From Teratosphaeria epicoccoides (lineage: Eukaryota > Ascomycota > Dothideomycetes > Mycosphaerellales > Teratosphaeriaceae): a stretch of 64,000 bases of DNA. This document shows positions 44,388 through 54,822 of this stretch, in pieces. The stretch covers positions 62,001-126,000 of the forward strand of contig JADDMT010000006.1 of the NCBI GenBank assembly GCA_021401465.1. Reading direction: 5' to 3'. The translations under genes and the position numbers were made by a program. The notes below the pieces were generated by a model that worked only from the letters and a program-made list of their open reading frames with translations, was not told where the DNA came from and searched no databases. Position 1 is the stretch's first letter. Each line of letters opens with the position of its first letter.

Positions 44388-45902
44388 TCAGATAGCCCCG
44401 GCTGCCTCGAGAACAAGTGCACCATGTTCTCCTGCGCTCATGGCCAATCGTTTGAACTGACCAGGCTCGTACTCAGCCCAGACTGGTAGACAGAGACAGA
44501 TGAACACTTCGTCCAGTTCATCTCTCAGATTCAAAATCTGTGCGTCGCGACAAATGAAACTTTTCAACTTGGTCGACTCGTTGATGCGGAAGCTCGCGAG
44601 CTGTTCGGCGATGTCGCTGTATATCGACACAAGCTCAGACCAGCAGTCCGCGAGCTCGGCTTTACCAACACGATCCGCTCGAGTGAGGATTGGATCGGAA
44701 GGCGAAGGTGCGAGTTGTAGATCTAATTCTTCCAGCTGAGGCAGTAAGTCCTCAAGGTCGAGGTGGTTGGCAAAGGGGAAGATGCCCGTGTACGTCAATT
44801 TCCTCAGATTGGCGAGGGGAGTGTGCGAGATCCGCTGCGCGTTGGCATTGAAGATCGGTCGAGGCGAGAGCGAGTCTTTGATGCTGTGTATCAGAGATGG
44901 TGGCCCGCGCTCGAAGTACTCGTACGTGCCATAAGCCTTGAGGAAGGCTCCTTCGTTGAGGCTGAGAGCAGTCCAGGGGCGGAGGTTGAGGACAGAGGAG
45001 GGTGCTAGTCCGGGGTAGCGGTGAGGCATGTAGTCTAACTTGTTGTATTGCGGCGCTGGCAAGGGCTCGACAGGACGCTCTGCAAGTGATAGTGAGAGGA
45101 TGTGGAAGTCCATGTCTCCAAATGCCCAGTCGCCAAATGTGTCGATGGCGCAATTGCTTAGGCAAGCGAGATCCATAGGTGGTGCGAGGATGGAGATCCT
45201 TGATGGTGAAGTGACGGCTAGCAGATGATGCCACATGATAGCAGCAGCCCTGAATCTCCAATCCAGATCCGCTGCAGCCCGATGCGGAAACCTGTCCAGC
45301 TTCTGGCTCAGCATCTTATTTGTTATAAGCACAAAGCTCTCCACGCATCTACTCAAGTCTCGACCACGCAGAAAGTCAAGGAAGTCCTTGATGCCATGAT
45401 AGAATCTAGGGACCCATCCAAGATAGGTTCGGATCATGGTACTTCCAACAGGAGTCGGAAAATCGCCAACCATCTTCTGTGCGCCTCCGCCGTCACCCCT
45501 GAGCAAGCGAACGAGCTCGTCGAGCATATCTGCATGATACCGATCGATGTTCCCAAAGACTGGCAGTGCTTGACCGCCGGCGATACGGTACTGGACTGCT
45601 GACTCGGTGCAGAAGGGGCATTTCGGCCAGTGAGGCTGAAGTGGAACGTCTAAACGGAGTCGGGTGTGCTTGAAAAGAATGGGTGCGGCAAGCCGACGGA
45701 AGAGCTTGGAGACGCGAGAGACGTGTTTGAGAGTCAAGTTGTCCGAGGCTGTGAGGGGGAGGCCTGGTTCCTGCCGGGCTTTGATGACAGATGGAGGCCG
45801 GGAGTCGAGATATTGGAGTATCTGCGCCAGGAGCTCCTCAGGAAGCTGAGAGATATGGCATTCCTGGAGCGGTGGCTCATTAGTGATGCTATCGACGTCC
45901 AT
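44388..45902 (-). CDS. F-box protein, 504 residues
   Basis: Single-exon protein with an N-terminal F-box at residues about 15-75: the core HISQLPEELLAQILQYLD is followed by a 20-residue insertion and LKHVSRVSKLFRRLAAPILF. The remainder is a long region with Leu-rich strands (LANLRKLTYTGIF, LPQLEELDLQL) that suggests degenerate leucine-rich repeats for substrate recognition. A Cys pair (CPFC) lies near residue 100. The ATG at 45902 (MDVDSITNEPP) is preferred to an upstream in-frame GTG. Role: substrate adaptor of an SCF ubiquitin ligase (family knowledge); the target is unknown. It is divergent from the alpha/beta hydrolase gene, 365 bp apart. Confidence 0.85.
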   Translation of the reverse strand: MDVDSITNEPPLQECHISQLPEELLAQILQYLDSRPPSVIKARQEPGLPLTASDNLTLKHVSRVSKLFRRLAAPILFKHTRLRLDVPLQPHWPKCPFCTESAVQYRIAGGQALPVFGNIDRYHADMLDELVRLLRGDGGGAQKMVGDFPTPVGSTMIRTYLGWVPRFYHGIKDFLDFLRGRDLSRCVESFVLITNKMLSQKLDRFPHRAAADLDWRFRAAAIMWHHLLAVTSPSRISILAPPMDLACLSNCAIDTFGDWAFGDMDFHILSLSLAERPVEPLPAPQYNKLDYMPHRYPGLAPSSVLNLRPWTALSLNEGAFLKAYGTYEYFERGPPSLIHSIKDSLSPRPIFNANAQRISHTPLANLRKLTYTGIFPFANHLDLEDLLPQLEELDLQLAPSPSDPILTRADRVGKAELADCWSELVSIYSDIAEQLASFRINESTKLKSFICRDAQILNLRDELDEVFICLCLPVWAEYEPGQFKRLAMSAGEHGALVLEAAGAI

Positions 45903-46267
45903 CTTGCAGCCGGAACGCACAGTAATTCACGTGATCTTCTCTCGAGTTTGAGAGACGGAGCACCGAGCTGTCCGGCTCCGGCGAACTTGAGGCCGAGCCC
46001 CTCGACCTGCGCTAATTCATGCTGACCGGACCCGGTTTTCTCCGGAGGTCGTGCCGCACCGCAATTAGCGCGGTCAGAACTTCGCGACGCTACGGGGTCG
46101 ATCACCGAGGCACAACGATCGTGGTATTGGAATAGGCCAGAAGACTCTGTAAGAGCCTAGGTAAAGTACACCTGCTCCCAATCTATCCTCACTACCTTCT
46201 CCATCACCTTCCTTTCCATCTACATCCACCACCACCACCGCCACCACCCTCCTCTGCCGCCGCAACA
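45903..46267. promoter_or_regulatory. Divergent promoter, F-box gene and hydrolase; pyrimidine-rich leader
   Basis: 365 bp between divergent ATGs. The 100 bp before the hydrolase ATG is almost all pyrimidine with CCA/CCT runs (ccaccaccaccaccg near 46230), the leader type that marks transcription starts in highly expressed fungal genes. Confidence 0.55.
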
Positions 46268-47447
46268 ATGACCTCTGGCGCAAATATCCCCAAAGCCACC
46301 CTCCTCGACAAACTCCTCCTCATCCCCAACATCGGCCGTATCCTCTTCTCCCTCTTTTTCCGCCTGCTCACCTACCCCATCCGCACCGGTCCCAAAGCGC
46401 CCACCGCCTACAAGGATGCTCTCTACGGTGCTATCCGGACCAACCTCTCCATCTCCACCCCAGGACAGGAGCAGCTCCTCAACAAGCCTACAGAAGTGAA
46501 CTACAAGGCTCTCTGCAAAGCGGTCGACATCAGCCCCGAAACCGATGTGCTGAACGGAGGCACGAGGAAGCACTTCAAGATCCACTGGTTCGGTTCCAAG
46601 CGTGGCGCCGAGAAAATTGTGTATTACCTGCATGGAGGCGGGTACGTCTTGAGCGCGAGCCCGGGGCATCTGAAGTGGTTGCACGAGTTGCAGAGGGACC
46701 TGAGCCAGGGAACGGGAAAGAAGATCTCGATCGCCATGCCTGCCTACACCCTCGCACCGCACGGCGAGTACCCGCAGCAACTTCGCGAGGCCGTCCAGGC
46801 CCTGGAGTTCGTGACCAACACGCTCGGTTACAAGCCGCAAGACGTAAGCCAGACCACGTCCAGCTCTCCTGCGCCACGCCTGCACAAGCCTAACACTTCC
46901 CCAGATCATCCTAGCAGGCGACTCCGCCGGCGGCAACCTCGCGCTCGGCCTCCTCTCCCACCTCCTGCACCCTCACCCCGACCGCAACATCCCACCCCTC
47001 CCGCTCCCGCACGCCCTCGCCGGCACCATCCTCATCTCTCCCTGGACCAAATTCGCCGCCGGCGAAGACAAGTCCGTCCTCAACACCGGCTCCGACATGG
47101 TCTCCCCGACCTGCAGCACGCGCTGGTCCAGCCTCTTCATGGGCTCCGCGGACCTCGACAACTACAACCAGCCGATCCTCACTGCCGGCAGCACCTGGTG
47201 GAACGGTCTGCCGCGAGTGAGTGGGGATGTGTTGGTGTGGGGCGGCGGTGGGGAGTTGTTGCTTGACAGCATCCAGGCTATGACGAGGATTTTGCGGGAG
47301 CAGGTGCGGGAGGAGGGGGGCAAGGTGGAGCTGGTGATACAGCCGGGCGCGGCGCATGAGGATTTCATTATGGAGAAGTTGATCGGGTTCAAGGAGAAGG
47401 CGGAGGGGACGAGGTTGGTGGAGGGGTGGGTGAGTGCGAGGTTGTAG
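46268..47447 (+). CDS. HSL-type alpha/beta hydrolase
   Basis: Predicted 372-residue alpha/beta-hydrolase fold-3 protein (hormone-sensitive-lipase/steryl-acetyl-hydrolase group). Exons 46268-46843 and 46905-47447, with a 61-nt intron ending in CTTCCCCAG. Oxyanion motif HGGGY is at residues 122-126. The nucleophile elbow GDSAGG (Ser199) is exposed just after the splice, and GAAHEDF gives His343. The acid is probably Glu309 or Asp313 in GGGELLLDS. A hydrophobic N-terminal stretch (LLLIPNIGRILFSLFFRLLTYPI, residues 15-37, read as two short pieces) suggests membrane attachment, as in yeast Say1-type sterol deacetylases. Exon 2 is very GC-rich. Substrate not predictable; detoxifying esterase or lipid deacetylase are both possible. 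Confidence 0.88.
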
Positions 47448-48101
47448 CGATTATTAGGCGTGGGTGGCTCGTGGGTTTTTCTTCGGGCAGAGGTTAGACG
47501 ATGACAGAAGTCAACGAGCAGTCGAGAACCCGCTTCTTGGATGATGAGACGCCCATTGAAACTCCCTCGTCCATGGTTCTGCATGCCAGCCGGCAGGCTT
47601 GCTACGCTGTCCTCTGCGACCGATGACCTGCCTCCGGAAAGGCGAAACGTCCTGATGGTCAGAGCGAACGCCGTGAACAAAGCTGACGGCGAGCGAATGC
47701 TCGCGCGTTGGCGATTTCCACCGCCGAGACGGTCCCTTCTGCCTCGGTGATGCCGGACTCCAGAGCCCGAGAAGGTAAGCCGCCAGTTAAATATTGCAGT
47801 CGCGTCACGCACGCACCCTCCGGAGTCGAGGGACGCCGGCTCCAATAGCCCCGTGCAGCAGCAGCAGCGGTGCTCTGCTTCCCACGCAGCCTCGACTTCT
47901 TCCAGGCTCTCAGGACCACGAGTCGTGGATGCCAGCCGCAGGAGAAAGTACCAAGCGCACGCCGAGACAAAAGAACGTGCACAAGCCATGCAGGAGTTTC
48001 GGGATCATTGCATTCGCCAAGCAGTAGTACGTCAAAAAAAAAAGGGGGGGGGGGGCCAGAAATTCCGGCACTTTGAGGCTTCACCCTCCTCATTCACTCT
48101 A
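47448..48101. other. Convergent 3' region, hydrolase and gcs1
   Basis: 654 bp between converging genes with an A10G12 tract at 48034-48055. Long frames on both strands lack domains. No gene is seen. Confidence 0.55.
48034..48055. repeat. A10-G12 homopolymer tract
   Basis: Ten A followed by twelve G on the plus strand, in the 3' region of gcs1. Length is unreliable in any assembly. Confidence 0.85.
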
Positions 48102-50356
48102 TTACCTCTTCCCAAGCATCTCGACCCCAAATCCGTCCTTTCCCTCTTTCTCCGTGACCCTCTCCACCGCCTTCACCAAATCATACACGGTCTCCTCTCC
48201 CACCACACTGTCCATCTTATACTCGGCATGCGCCCTGACAAAATGCCGTATCCACTTCGCCGCAGTCCACAACGAGCCATTCGCCCGACCCCTCACGAGA
48301 TCCAGATACCTCGCCAACTCACAACGCGTCTCGACATCCACATTCACAGAGTCCAGGTATGACTCCACCAATGGCACGAGGCCCGGAAACGAGCCGTCCA
48401 CCTTGCCATTGATGATTTCGTCGACGCTCATAAGTTCGTATTCGTCCTCCACTGGGCCGAGGGGGGTTGGCGGTCTGCTGGGCTGCAGTTGAGGTGTCTT
48501 GGTGCCTGAGGCTGGCTGCGATGCGGTGCCGTTGATGCGTGCCTGGCGTTTGGGCAGGACGTCTTTTCGAAAGTAGAACTTGTCGTGTGAGACTGCATCT
48601 CTCCGGTGGGCCGTCTCCATATTCTCGGTCGTCCGTGAAATGGGCAAGTAGAAGTTGAGGTCGAAGGATAAGATGGCTCTAGTGATCAAGACCACGAAGA
48701 CTGAGAAAGCTGCGTTCTCAAAGTCGGTGATTTGGATCTCCATTGGTCGGACTTCGACTCGCCAGCCGGTGTCGTTGCCTGGTGGAGGCGGTTTGAAACG
48801 CATGTGCTGCCAATTCGTGCTCTGCAGATTCTCGAAGTGGTCCACCTTGTTCAGATCCAGCTCCTTCAGGTCCTCGTCGAACACAACGATCGGATCACGG
48901 ATGAATAGATGCGCAAAGTGAGTAGCGAGAAGATCGTCCATGCCACCTTCAACCAGGCTGGCTTTCAGGTTCTCGTCTACCACGAGATCGGGATCCAAGT
49001 ACTCGTGCCGTAATCGTGGATCCTTGGAGATATACGTGCTATTACTAGCATACCTCGACTTTGGAATCCGCCATCGGTCGTTCTTTAGAGGCTTCTCGCC
49101 AAGCTCTTCCGGCGTTCGATCATCGACTGCTCGGCTGATTTGGTTCCATCGCACATCTGTATCGGCAAGAAAGCCTTTGTAGATGGGTGTCGCAGCTGTG
49201 AGGGCCAATAGAATCGGTCCGAGAGGCGACAGCTGATCGTACATCTTCTGGCCCTCTTCGATATTCTTGGCTTGAAACGTGATCTGGAGACAGCAGCTGC
49301 CCATGCCAAAAGCCATGGCGTCCATGTAGATGTGGTCGTCCTTGGCAGCGCCATTCCGGACATCGTCGTCCTCCGGCCAGTTGTGCAGATCGTAGTCGAC
49401 AGTTGGATCCTTCCAGGGCTTGGCCGTCTTCTCATCGTGGAAGACCGGCACGTTGAGCTCGACCTTTCTTCCTCTGCGAGCGCGGATGTTGGCCGCGAGA
49501 GTGGGGAAGCGTATGTGCGGGTTGGCGATCTCGTCGGGGACGAATTGGGATCGAAGCTTGTCTCCGGAAGGCGGGTACCAGGGCGTGATGGACTTGCGGT
49601 CTCCGAGCAGAGGAAAGGTGGTCAGGGTGATGGGATACTCCGACGGCTCCATGTGCTCCTTGGCGATCTGGCGGCGCCACTTCATGTCTGGCTCGACATG
49701 CAAGAGCTCCTTGAAGTCGATGCCCCATGGGGCTCCCGGAGTGGCTTCCAACATGAAGCGTCCGAATTCGGGATGGAAGGTGGGGGCAGTCTTGCCATGC
49801 TTCAAATTGTTGTTGTTGTTGTTGTTGTGGCCTCGGGCTAGATCCGGCACGCCGCCGCCCTGTTTGAGCAGTTTTTCGTCGCTGGCCAGAGCCTCCAAGA
49901 TATCGGCCTGTCTCAGCGACAACGTGACCTCGCGCTGCTCGTCGTCGATGGCGACCACGAGATACTCGATCTGGAAGGTGTTTAGCGCTTGACCGTGACC
50001 GTGACCGACCATCGCGCCTTCCTTACCTCGTCGCCCCACAACATGGCATCTCGCTCCTTCCCTTTGGCGCGACGCCAGATCGCCAAGAGCTGCTGTTCGC
50101 ATGTCAGACATCCATGTCACCCAATGTCTATGCATACATGTGCTTCAGTCCAGGTGAAGGTGACGGTGACGGTGACGGTGACGGTGATGTGTGTGTACCT
50201 CGATGCCCCACTCGCGGACATGTCCAGCGACCTTCTTTGCTTCTGGCCAATCCAGTGGTGTCCCAACGGCTCTGCAAGCCTGCACGTCAGTACATGTATC
50301 AAGCAAGCACTTTGACACACCACCACGCGCACTTGCAAGACCTACAGAAGTCCCAT
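48102..50356 (-). CDS. gcs1: Glutamate-cysteine ligase (gamma-glutamylcysteine synthetase)
   Basis: Predicted 672-residue enzyme that joins glutamate and cysteine in the first, rate-limiting step of glutathione synthesis (cytosol). Four coding exons: 50356-50346 (only 11 nt, MGLL), 50271-50199, 50092-50027 and 49970-48102. The spliced N-terminus reads MGLLAVGTPLDWPEAKK and then LLWGDE-type LWGDE followed by IEYLVV, the conserved eukaryotic GCL start and metal/glutamate-site glutamates. Other family blocks are FHPEFGRFMLEATPG, MGSCCLQITFQ and WRVEVRPMEIQ. A run of seven Asn (residues about 82-88) comes from a TTG/AAC repeat, and a low-complexity insert lies near 540-580. Introns 2 and 3 hold hexanucleotide repeats. 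The family is feedback-inhibited by glutathione (known, not seen here). Confidence 0.96.
49807..49827. repeat. Coding trinucleotide repeat (poly-Asn in Gcs1)
   Basis: Seven TTG units on the plus strand, read as seven AAC (Asn) codons in gcs1. Likely length-variable between strains. Confidence 0.85.
50159..50188. repeat. GGTGAC hexanucleotide repeat in a gcs1 intron
   Basis: Four perfect ggtgac units plus one ggtgat within intron 2 of gcs1. A related repeat (gaccgt units near 49991-50009) lies in intron 3, so the two introns share a similar simple-sequence composition. Confidence 0.85.
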
Positions 50357-50771
50357 CGCCTCTTCACAGCAGCATATGCCCACGCTGTGGTGACTGTCGC
50401 ATCTCTGTTCTTTTCCGAGCGAGGAGATTATGACAATATATGTATCACCTACAGCATCATCGTCATCGCCTTACATGTAGCCCGGACAGCGGCGCAAGTA
50501 CAGAATTACACATGTATCTAGCCCCGGCGCTGACCAATTCAACCTGGAAATGGCATCATGATGGGGAATGCACTTGAGCCCCACGTCTGGCCCCGTGCAG
50601 CTCCGCTCGTCACATCACATGCTGGATGGACATGTACCCAGCTTAGCTACCTTCGAGCGCATCACCCGTCAACGTCGTGGATGTTGACCAGATGTTTGTC
50701 TACATTCACGTTGCCACCTCTGCCTCGCACCCGGCTGACATGTCAAACACTTCAGCCTTTGGTCAGATGGC
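50357..50771. other. Upstream region of gcs1
   Basis: 415 bp with no supportable gene; probable gcs1 promoter. I did not identify an AP-1-type site with confidence. Confidence 0.5.
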
Positions 50772-51591
50772 TTGCCGTGCTTCGCCACCGAGCGATACGA
50801 GGCATCGCAACAAACTCGAGGTAGGTCCTGCAGTGAAGACTACGAGCTCAACGGTGTGGTTATATCCCCTCAGGACATCATAGATCTGCGACCCAAGTAC
50901 CAAGAGTGGCGAAATGCCACTATCAAACGAATTGAAATCAAACAAAGTGAAGCTTCCCCGAAACCTTTCCACCGCGTAGAGTATGCTCATGACGACGATT
51001 ATGTCGATTTCACGGAGCTGCCACGGCACAATTTGACAAGAATCGAGCGGGAGTCTAGTTCAGGAGACCATGGCGTGCTTGAAAGCTGCTCACAATCTCC
51101 CACGTCTTGACCTCACACTCAGCGATGACGGGGACAACCTGGCGATGCTGGCAAGACCAATCAATCCCCAGGTTCCCCTCTCACCACTCTTCACCGGCGG
51201 TATGGGCGCGGAAACGATCATCTGGCCTCGATTCCAGCATGTGGCACTCCCAACGCACTTGGCATCCACGGAAGCCTTCCTCGGCTTCCTCGAGCGGTAT
51301 CGACGCACGCTCAAGTCGTTGGAGCTGCTGAACACGCTGCTCGGCACCAGCAGGTACAAAGTTCTTGAGGCGATTCCGAGGATTCTCGAGCTGGAGCACG
51401 TCTACATTGAGTGCGTGTGGGGTCAGGAGGATGCGGAGTCGTGCCGGCTTGGGTCTATTGGTCTAGGAACAGATGCCGGGGGAAGGAAAGAGACGGAACT
51501 GAAGCAGTGCTTACTTGGAGAGATGGCAGAGACGCCGGATATCGGTGGCGGGGAGTTTGATGGGCAGGTGGTGTGGCGTGTGTCGGTATGA
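50772..51591 (+). pseudogene. Probable broken LRR/F-box-like gene
   Basis: Two protein-like frames overlap but are out of phase: 50772-51110 (DYELNGVVISPQDII, then FTELPRHNLTRIE) and the frame ending at 51591 (KAAHNLPRLDLTLSDDG, then LASTEAFLGFLERYRRTLKSLELLN and a C-terminus). The second part resembles the C-terminal Leu-rich region of fungal F-box-type proteins, where a line of the form LxHxxL..FLxFLxRHxxTL is common. No ATG-led F-box is present upstream, and no good intron joins the frames. Frameshift decay is the simplest reading; an unseen intron is the alternative. Confidence 0.45.
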
Positions 51592-51866
51592 GTTGGGAGG
51601 GTGATCTGCATTTTTCGGGCTGGTGCGAGGATATACCTGAATCGCCGGTGTAGGCTTAGCGGTTGTCTGGGGTGGAGCATAGAAGCTGGAGCTCAATGAC
51701 GATGTTGCTGGCATTGTACGCGTGAGGAGATGTCTCGCATTGCAAACAATACCGCAGAATCGGCTCCCACACTGCGTCTAACATACCATATATCGCAACT
51801 CGCCCACAAACGCCGGGGTATTCCGTATGAGGGATCGATTCCTCGCGAACCTCCCCGTCCATCCAC

Positions 51867-52526
51867 CTACACAAAGCAAAATCCTTCGCCTGGACTCTTC
51901 CACTGGCCTAGAGCATACTGCCTCACACTAACACCGTCCACTTTCTCCGCCGCCGCAGCAAACGACCAATAGATCTGCTCCCAGATCCGCTGCTCGGTAT
52001 CGCATCTGTGGAAGCGGTACCTCTTCGCCAACTTTGCGAATACAACCCGAAAGGACTGTAGAGTGGAGCCCTCCAGATCCAAACTCACGGTGTATTGCAA
52101 CTTCGATTCTGTCGGTGTCGGCGACGCGTACTGAAATGCCAGACGAGTTACAAAGGTCGTGATATCGTCGATCTGCAGTCCGTCTGTGAGGTGGATCCTG
52201 ACCAGGATGTACCGACTGATTCCTGCTGCCGGCGCCGGGAGATCGTCAAGGGTGAGGAGGAGAGGTCTTGTTTGGAAATTGGCGTTGCGGATGGTGATTT
52301 GGTCTGCGGACGCTATAGACGCGAGCTGGTAGGCTGTGCTGAATTCTTGCTGGAGCTGGCGACACACGCGGGCGAGAGGCGCGGAGGGAGCGGCAATCTT
52401 GTCGCCGCTTCGGATCTCGATGTGGGTTTTGGAATGGGCTATTTCATCGTATATCTGGTTCCTGATTTCTGGAGGCAAGCTGAGGAGGGGCGAGCAGCTT
52501 TGCTGCTGCAGGGGTTCTGTAGACAT
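51867..52526 (-). CDS. LPxEIRN motif (F-box-like) protein, 219 residues
   Basis: Single-exon member of the small F-box-like family. The frame is open for 54 codons upstream, but the ATG at 52526 is chosen because it places SPLLSLPPEIRNQIYDEIA near residue 20, as in its relatives. The second conserved piece is LARVCRQLQQEFSTAY. Unlike the 40832 member it lacks a clear DFNFDGL; the corresponding place reads ITIRNANFQTRPLLLTL. It is followed by ILVRIHLTDGLQ and a C-terminal helical region. Function unknown; a Skp1-binding adaptor role is only suggested by the motif. Confidence 0.72.
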   Translation of the reverse strand: MSTEPLQQQSCSPLLSLPPEIRNQIYDEIAHSKTHIEIRSGDKIAAPSAPLARVCRQLQQEFSTAYQLASIASADQITIRNANFQTRPLLLTLDDLPAPAAGISRYILVRIHLTDGLQIDDITTFVTRLAFQYASPTPTESKLQYTVSLDLEGSTLQSFRVVFAKLAKRYRFHRCDTEQRIWEQIYWSFAAAAEKVDGVSVRQYALGQWKSPGEGFCFV

Positions 52527-53348
52527 GGTGGCTAGCTCTGCCACGCAGGCCTTGATCTGGTATTTGGCTGAGAAATAATATTGGTGAACTTCACCAGCGA
52601 AGGCTCCTGATAAATCTACACCTTCGCATTTCTCATGGTGCCTCACCCTGCACCGTAATGGTCTGTAGGCTACCGTACTTTTGCTCACGTCGAGGTCATG
52701 TAGAGCAATCTGACATGCGTTTTCGTGCGCCTCATTATTGAGCCCAGCACAGCCACCCTGGTGCTGCCATCAGCTTACACCCTGTACGATTGTCCGTGCA
52801 GGATGCCCGAGGGTGCGGCTGAGACTGGGAACACCGACGTTGGTGGGGAGTGCGCAAGTCAGCTGAATTGGATTCGCCTTGGCAACGCAGAGCTGATGCA
52901 TTATTGAACCTGTGGTCGTCTTGAAGACAGCAAGGTTTTGATAGCACAGATGTGTTGACGAGCGGGATGTTTGGGTCTTGCCGACGTCTGATGCGAACGT
53001 AAGGTAAGTGTAAATCATTACCTCAGGATATAATTCATAAATTCACCCGATTATATTCCGTACGACCACAGTCGACTGGAAGCAGAGGATCCGTATTGAC
53101 TCTCTGTATCGAAAAATCTTTGTGTGATCATGCGTACTAATACTGTGGTAGTACATGTACATTTTGCATTTCTGCTGCCCCGATGAAAGTCAAGTCGCAT
53201 CCCAGCCGGTCGTGCGCTAAGCAGACTGGCTGAGTCAGCGCCCAAAAGGGAAAGCGGCGTAACAGGGGGTATCGACCGGCGATGCACTATCGAAGCTGCA
53301 GATTCAACAACGCATGAAAGATCATTGCAACGCTTCTCCATAACTACA
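52527..53348. other. Divergent promoter region, F-box-like gene and nth1
   Basis: 822 bp between divergent starts; no supportable gene. 52990-53120 is relatively AT-rich. Confidence 0.5.
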
Positions 53349-54614
53349 ATGAGGACCTCGCGGATCGCTAGAGAGACGCAGCGAGTCGTCACGGCGAGTA
53401 CACCAGGTCAACGAACCATTCGACGTTCGCTACGAGCATCTGCCAACAAGGCTCATAAGGATGGCGGTCTTGCAGATCCACTTCAGATGTCACCGGTCAG
53501 ATTGCCAAGAATCACACGCATTGTCACGCCAGGTTCCAGAAAACGCAAACGAGAAGTCACATCTACATCGGTAGCATCAATCCCAATCGACACCACTGCG
53601 GTCCGACAATCACCACGTAAAGCACCAAAGATTGAAGCCGGTGACGAAGACGACCAGAAGTCCAAATCAAAACCTCGCAGACGGCCAGCCAAGCATATCA
53701 AAGGTCCCAATGGCGCCGTCACGGTGGCCCCGCCAACCGACTGGGAGAAAGTCTATGCGATCACCACCGAGATGCGGGAGCGTGTTGTTGCCGCAGTCGA
53801 TACGATGGGCTGCGAGGAGGCGGCCGAAGAACACGCCTCACCGCGCGATAAGCGCCTCCAAACGCTCGTCTCTCTCATGCTCAGTAGTCAGACCAAGGAT
53901 CCTGTGACCTTTGCAGCGATGCGTAAACTACAACTACACCTGCCTGGGGGCTTCAATCTGGAATCACTTCTAGAAGTTGAGCCCGCTGTGCTCAACAGCC
54001 TCATCAAAAAAGTCGGTTTCCACAACACCAAGACGAAGCACATCAAGAATACTGCGATCATGCTCCGCGACCAATTTGGTGGCGACATACCTGACACGAT
54101 TGACGGCATGATTTCATTACCAGGCGTTGGACCCAAGATGGCATACCTATGCATGTCTGCAGCCTGGGGTCGAGACGAGGGAATTGGCGTTGACGTCCAT
54201 GTCCATCGTATCACGAACCTGTGGGGCTGGCATAAAACTTCTACTCCTGAGCAAACACGGGCAGAGCTGGAATCTTGGCTGCCAAAGGAGAAGTGGCATC
54301 ACATCAACCATCTGCTGGTAGGCTTCGGTCAGACCATCTGTCTGCCAGTGGGCAGGCGCTGCGACGAATGTGACCTTGCGACGGAAAAGCTGTGTCCAAG
54401 TAGGGTACAGGGTAGCCCGAAGAAGCGGACGGTGAAGAAGGAGGTCGCAGTGAAGGCTGAAGACAGGATGGGAGGGGGCCAGATCGTTAGTGTGGAGGAG
54501 GCAAGGATTGAGCAGGACGATGTCGGTATCAAGATTGAAATTGAGAATGACGAGGATGGCAATGTGGTAAGTCAAGCTGTCAATGGTGGTCGACAGCCCG
54601 GAGGACCTGCTTAG
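53349..54614 (+). CDS. nth1: Endonuclease III homologue (bifunctional DNA glycosylase/AP lyase)
   Basis: Single-exon 421-residue HhH-GPD DNA glycosylase that removes oxidised pyrimidines in base-excision repair. The helix-hairpin-helix LPGVGPKMA carries catalytic Lys263, and the general-base Asp282 is in GVDVHVHRITNLW. A [4Fe-4S] cluster site is formed by Cys331, 338, 341 and 349 (spacing 6, 2, 7). The ATG at 53349 starts MRTSRIARETQR, a possible mitochondrial presequence. A Lys/Arg-rich stretch (RKRKR; KSKSKPRRRPAK) could be a nuclear signal, so dual targeting as in yeast Ntg1 is plausible (inference). The last 65 residues are a charged tail beyond the cluster. Because this enzyme carries an Fe-S cluster, it depends on the Nfs1 pathway. 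Confidence 0.95.
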   Translation: MRTSRIARETQRVVTASTPGQRTIRRSLRASANKAHKDGGLADPLQMSPVRLPRITRIVTPGSRKRKREVTSTSVASIPIDTTAVRQSPRKAPKIEAGDEDDQKSKSKPRRRPAKHIKGPNGAVTVAPPTDWEKVYAITTEMRERVVAAVDTMGCEEAAEEHASPRDKRLQTLVSLMLSSQTKDPVTFAAMRKLQLHLPGGFNLESLLEVEPAVLNSLIKKVGFHNTKTKHIKNTAIMLRDQFGGDIPDTIDGMISLPGVGPKMAYLCMSAAWGRDEGIGVDVHVHRITNLWGWHKTSTPEQTRAELESWLPKEKWHHINHLLVGFGQTICLPVGRRCDECDLATEKLCPSRVQGSPKKRTVKKEVAVKAEDRMGGGQIVSVEEARIEQDDVGIKIEIENDEDGNVVSQAVNGGRQPGGPA

Positions 54615-54822
54615 TTTTCCGACCAGGAGGAGATAGTACGGTTGATCGTGTGGGCCTGCTTCGGGTCTTGTGCGGTGTAGTTGTATGGACCGTGTTTCAG
54701 GGTGGAATGTCTCGGGAGAGCTCGATTGTACAAGTGTCCTGCCATCCCGAACGACAACATTCTTGCCCTTTCTTCTGCCACGCTTCTCCTCACCATTCCC
54801 CGTAACTCTCGTGCTACCCACC

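Noticed and set aside
44015..44395. 126-codon plus-strand frame between vps23 and the F-box gene
   Set aside because: No recognisable motif, and it overlaps the F-box gene's 3' end in antisense.
46220..46936. 238-codon minus-strand frame
   Set aside because: Antisense shadow of the alpha/beta hydrolase; GC-rich third positions keep the opposite strand open.
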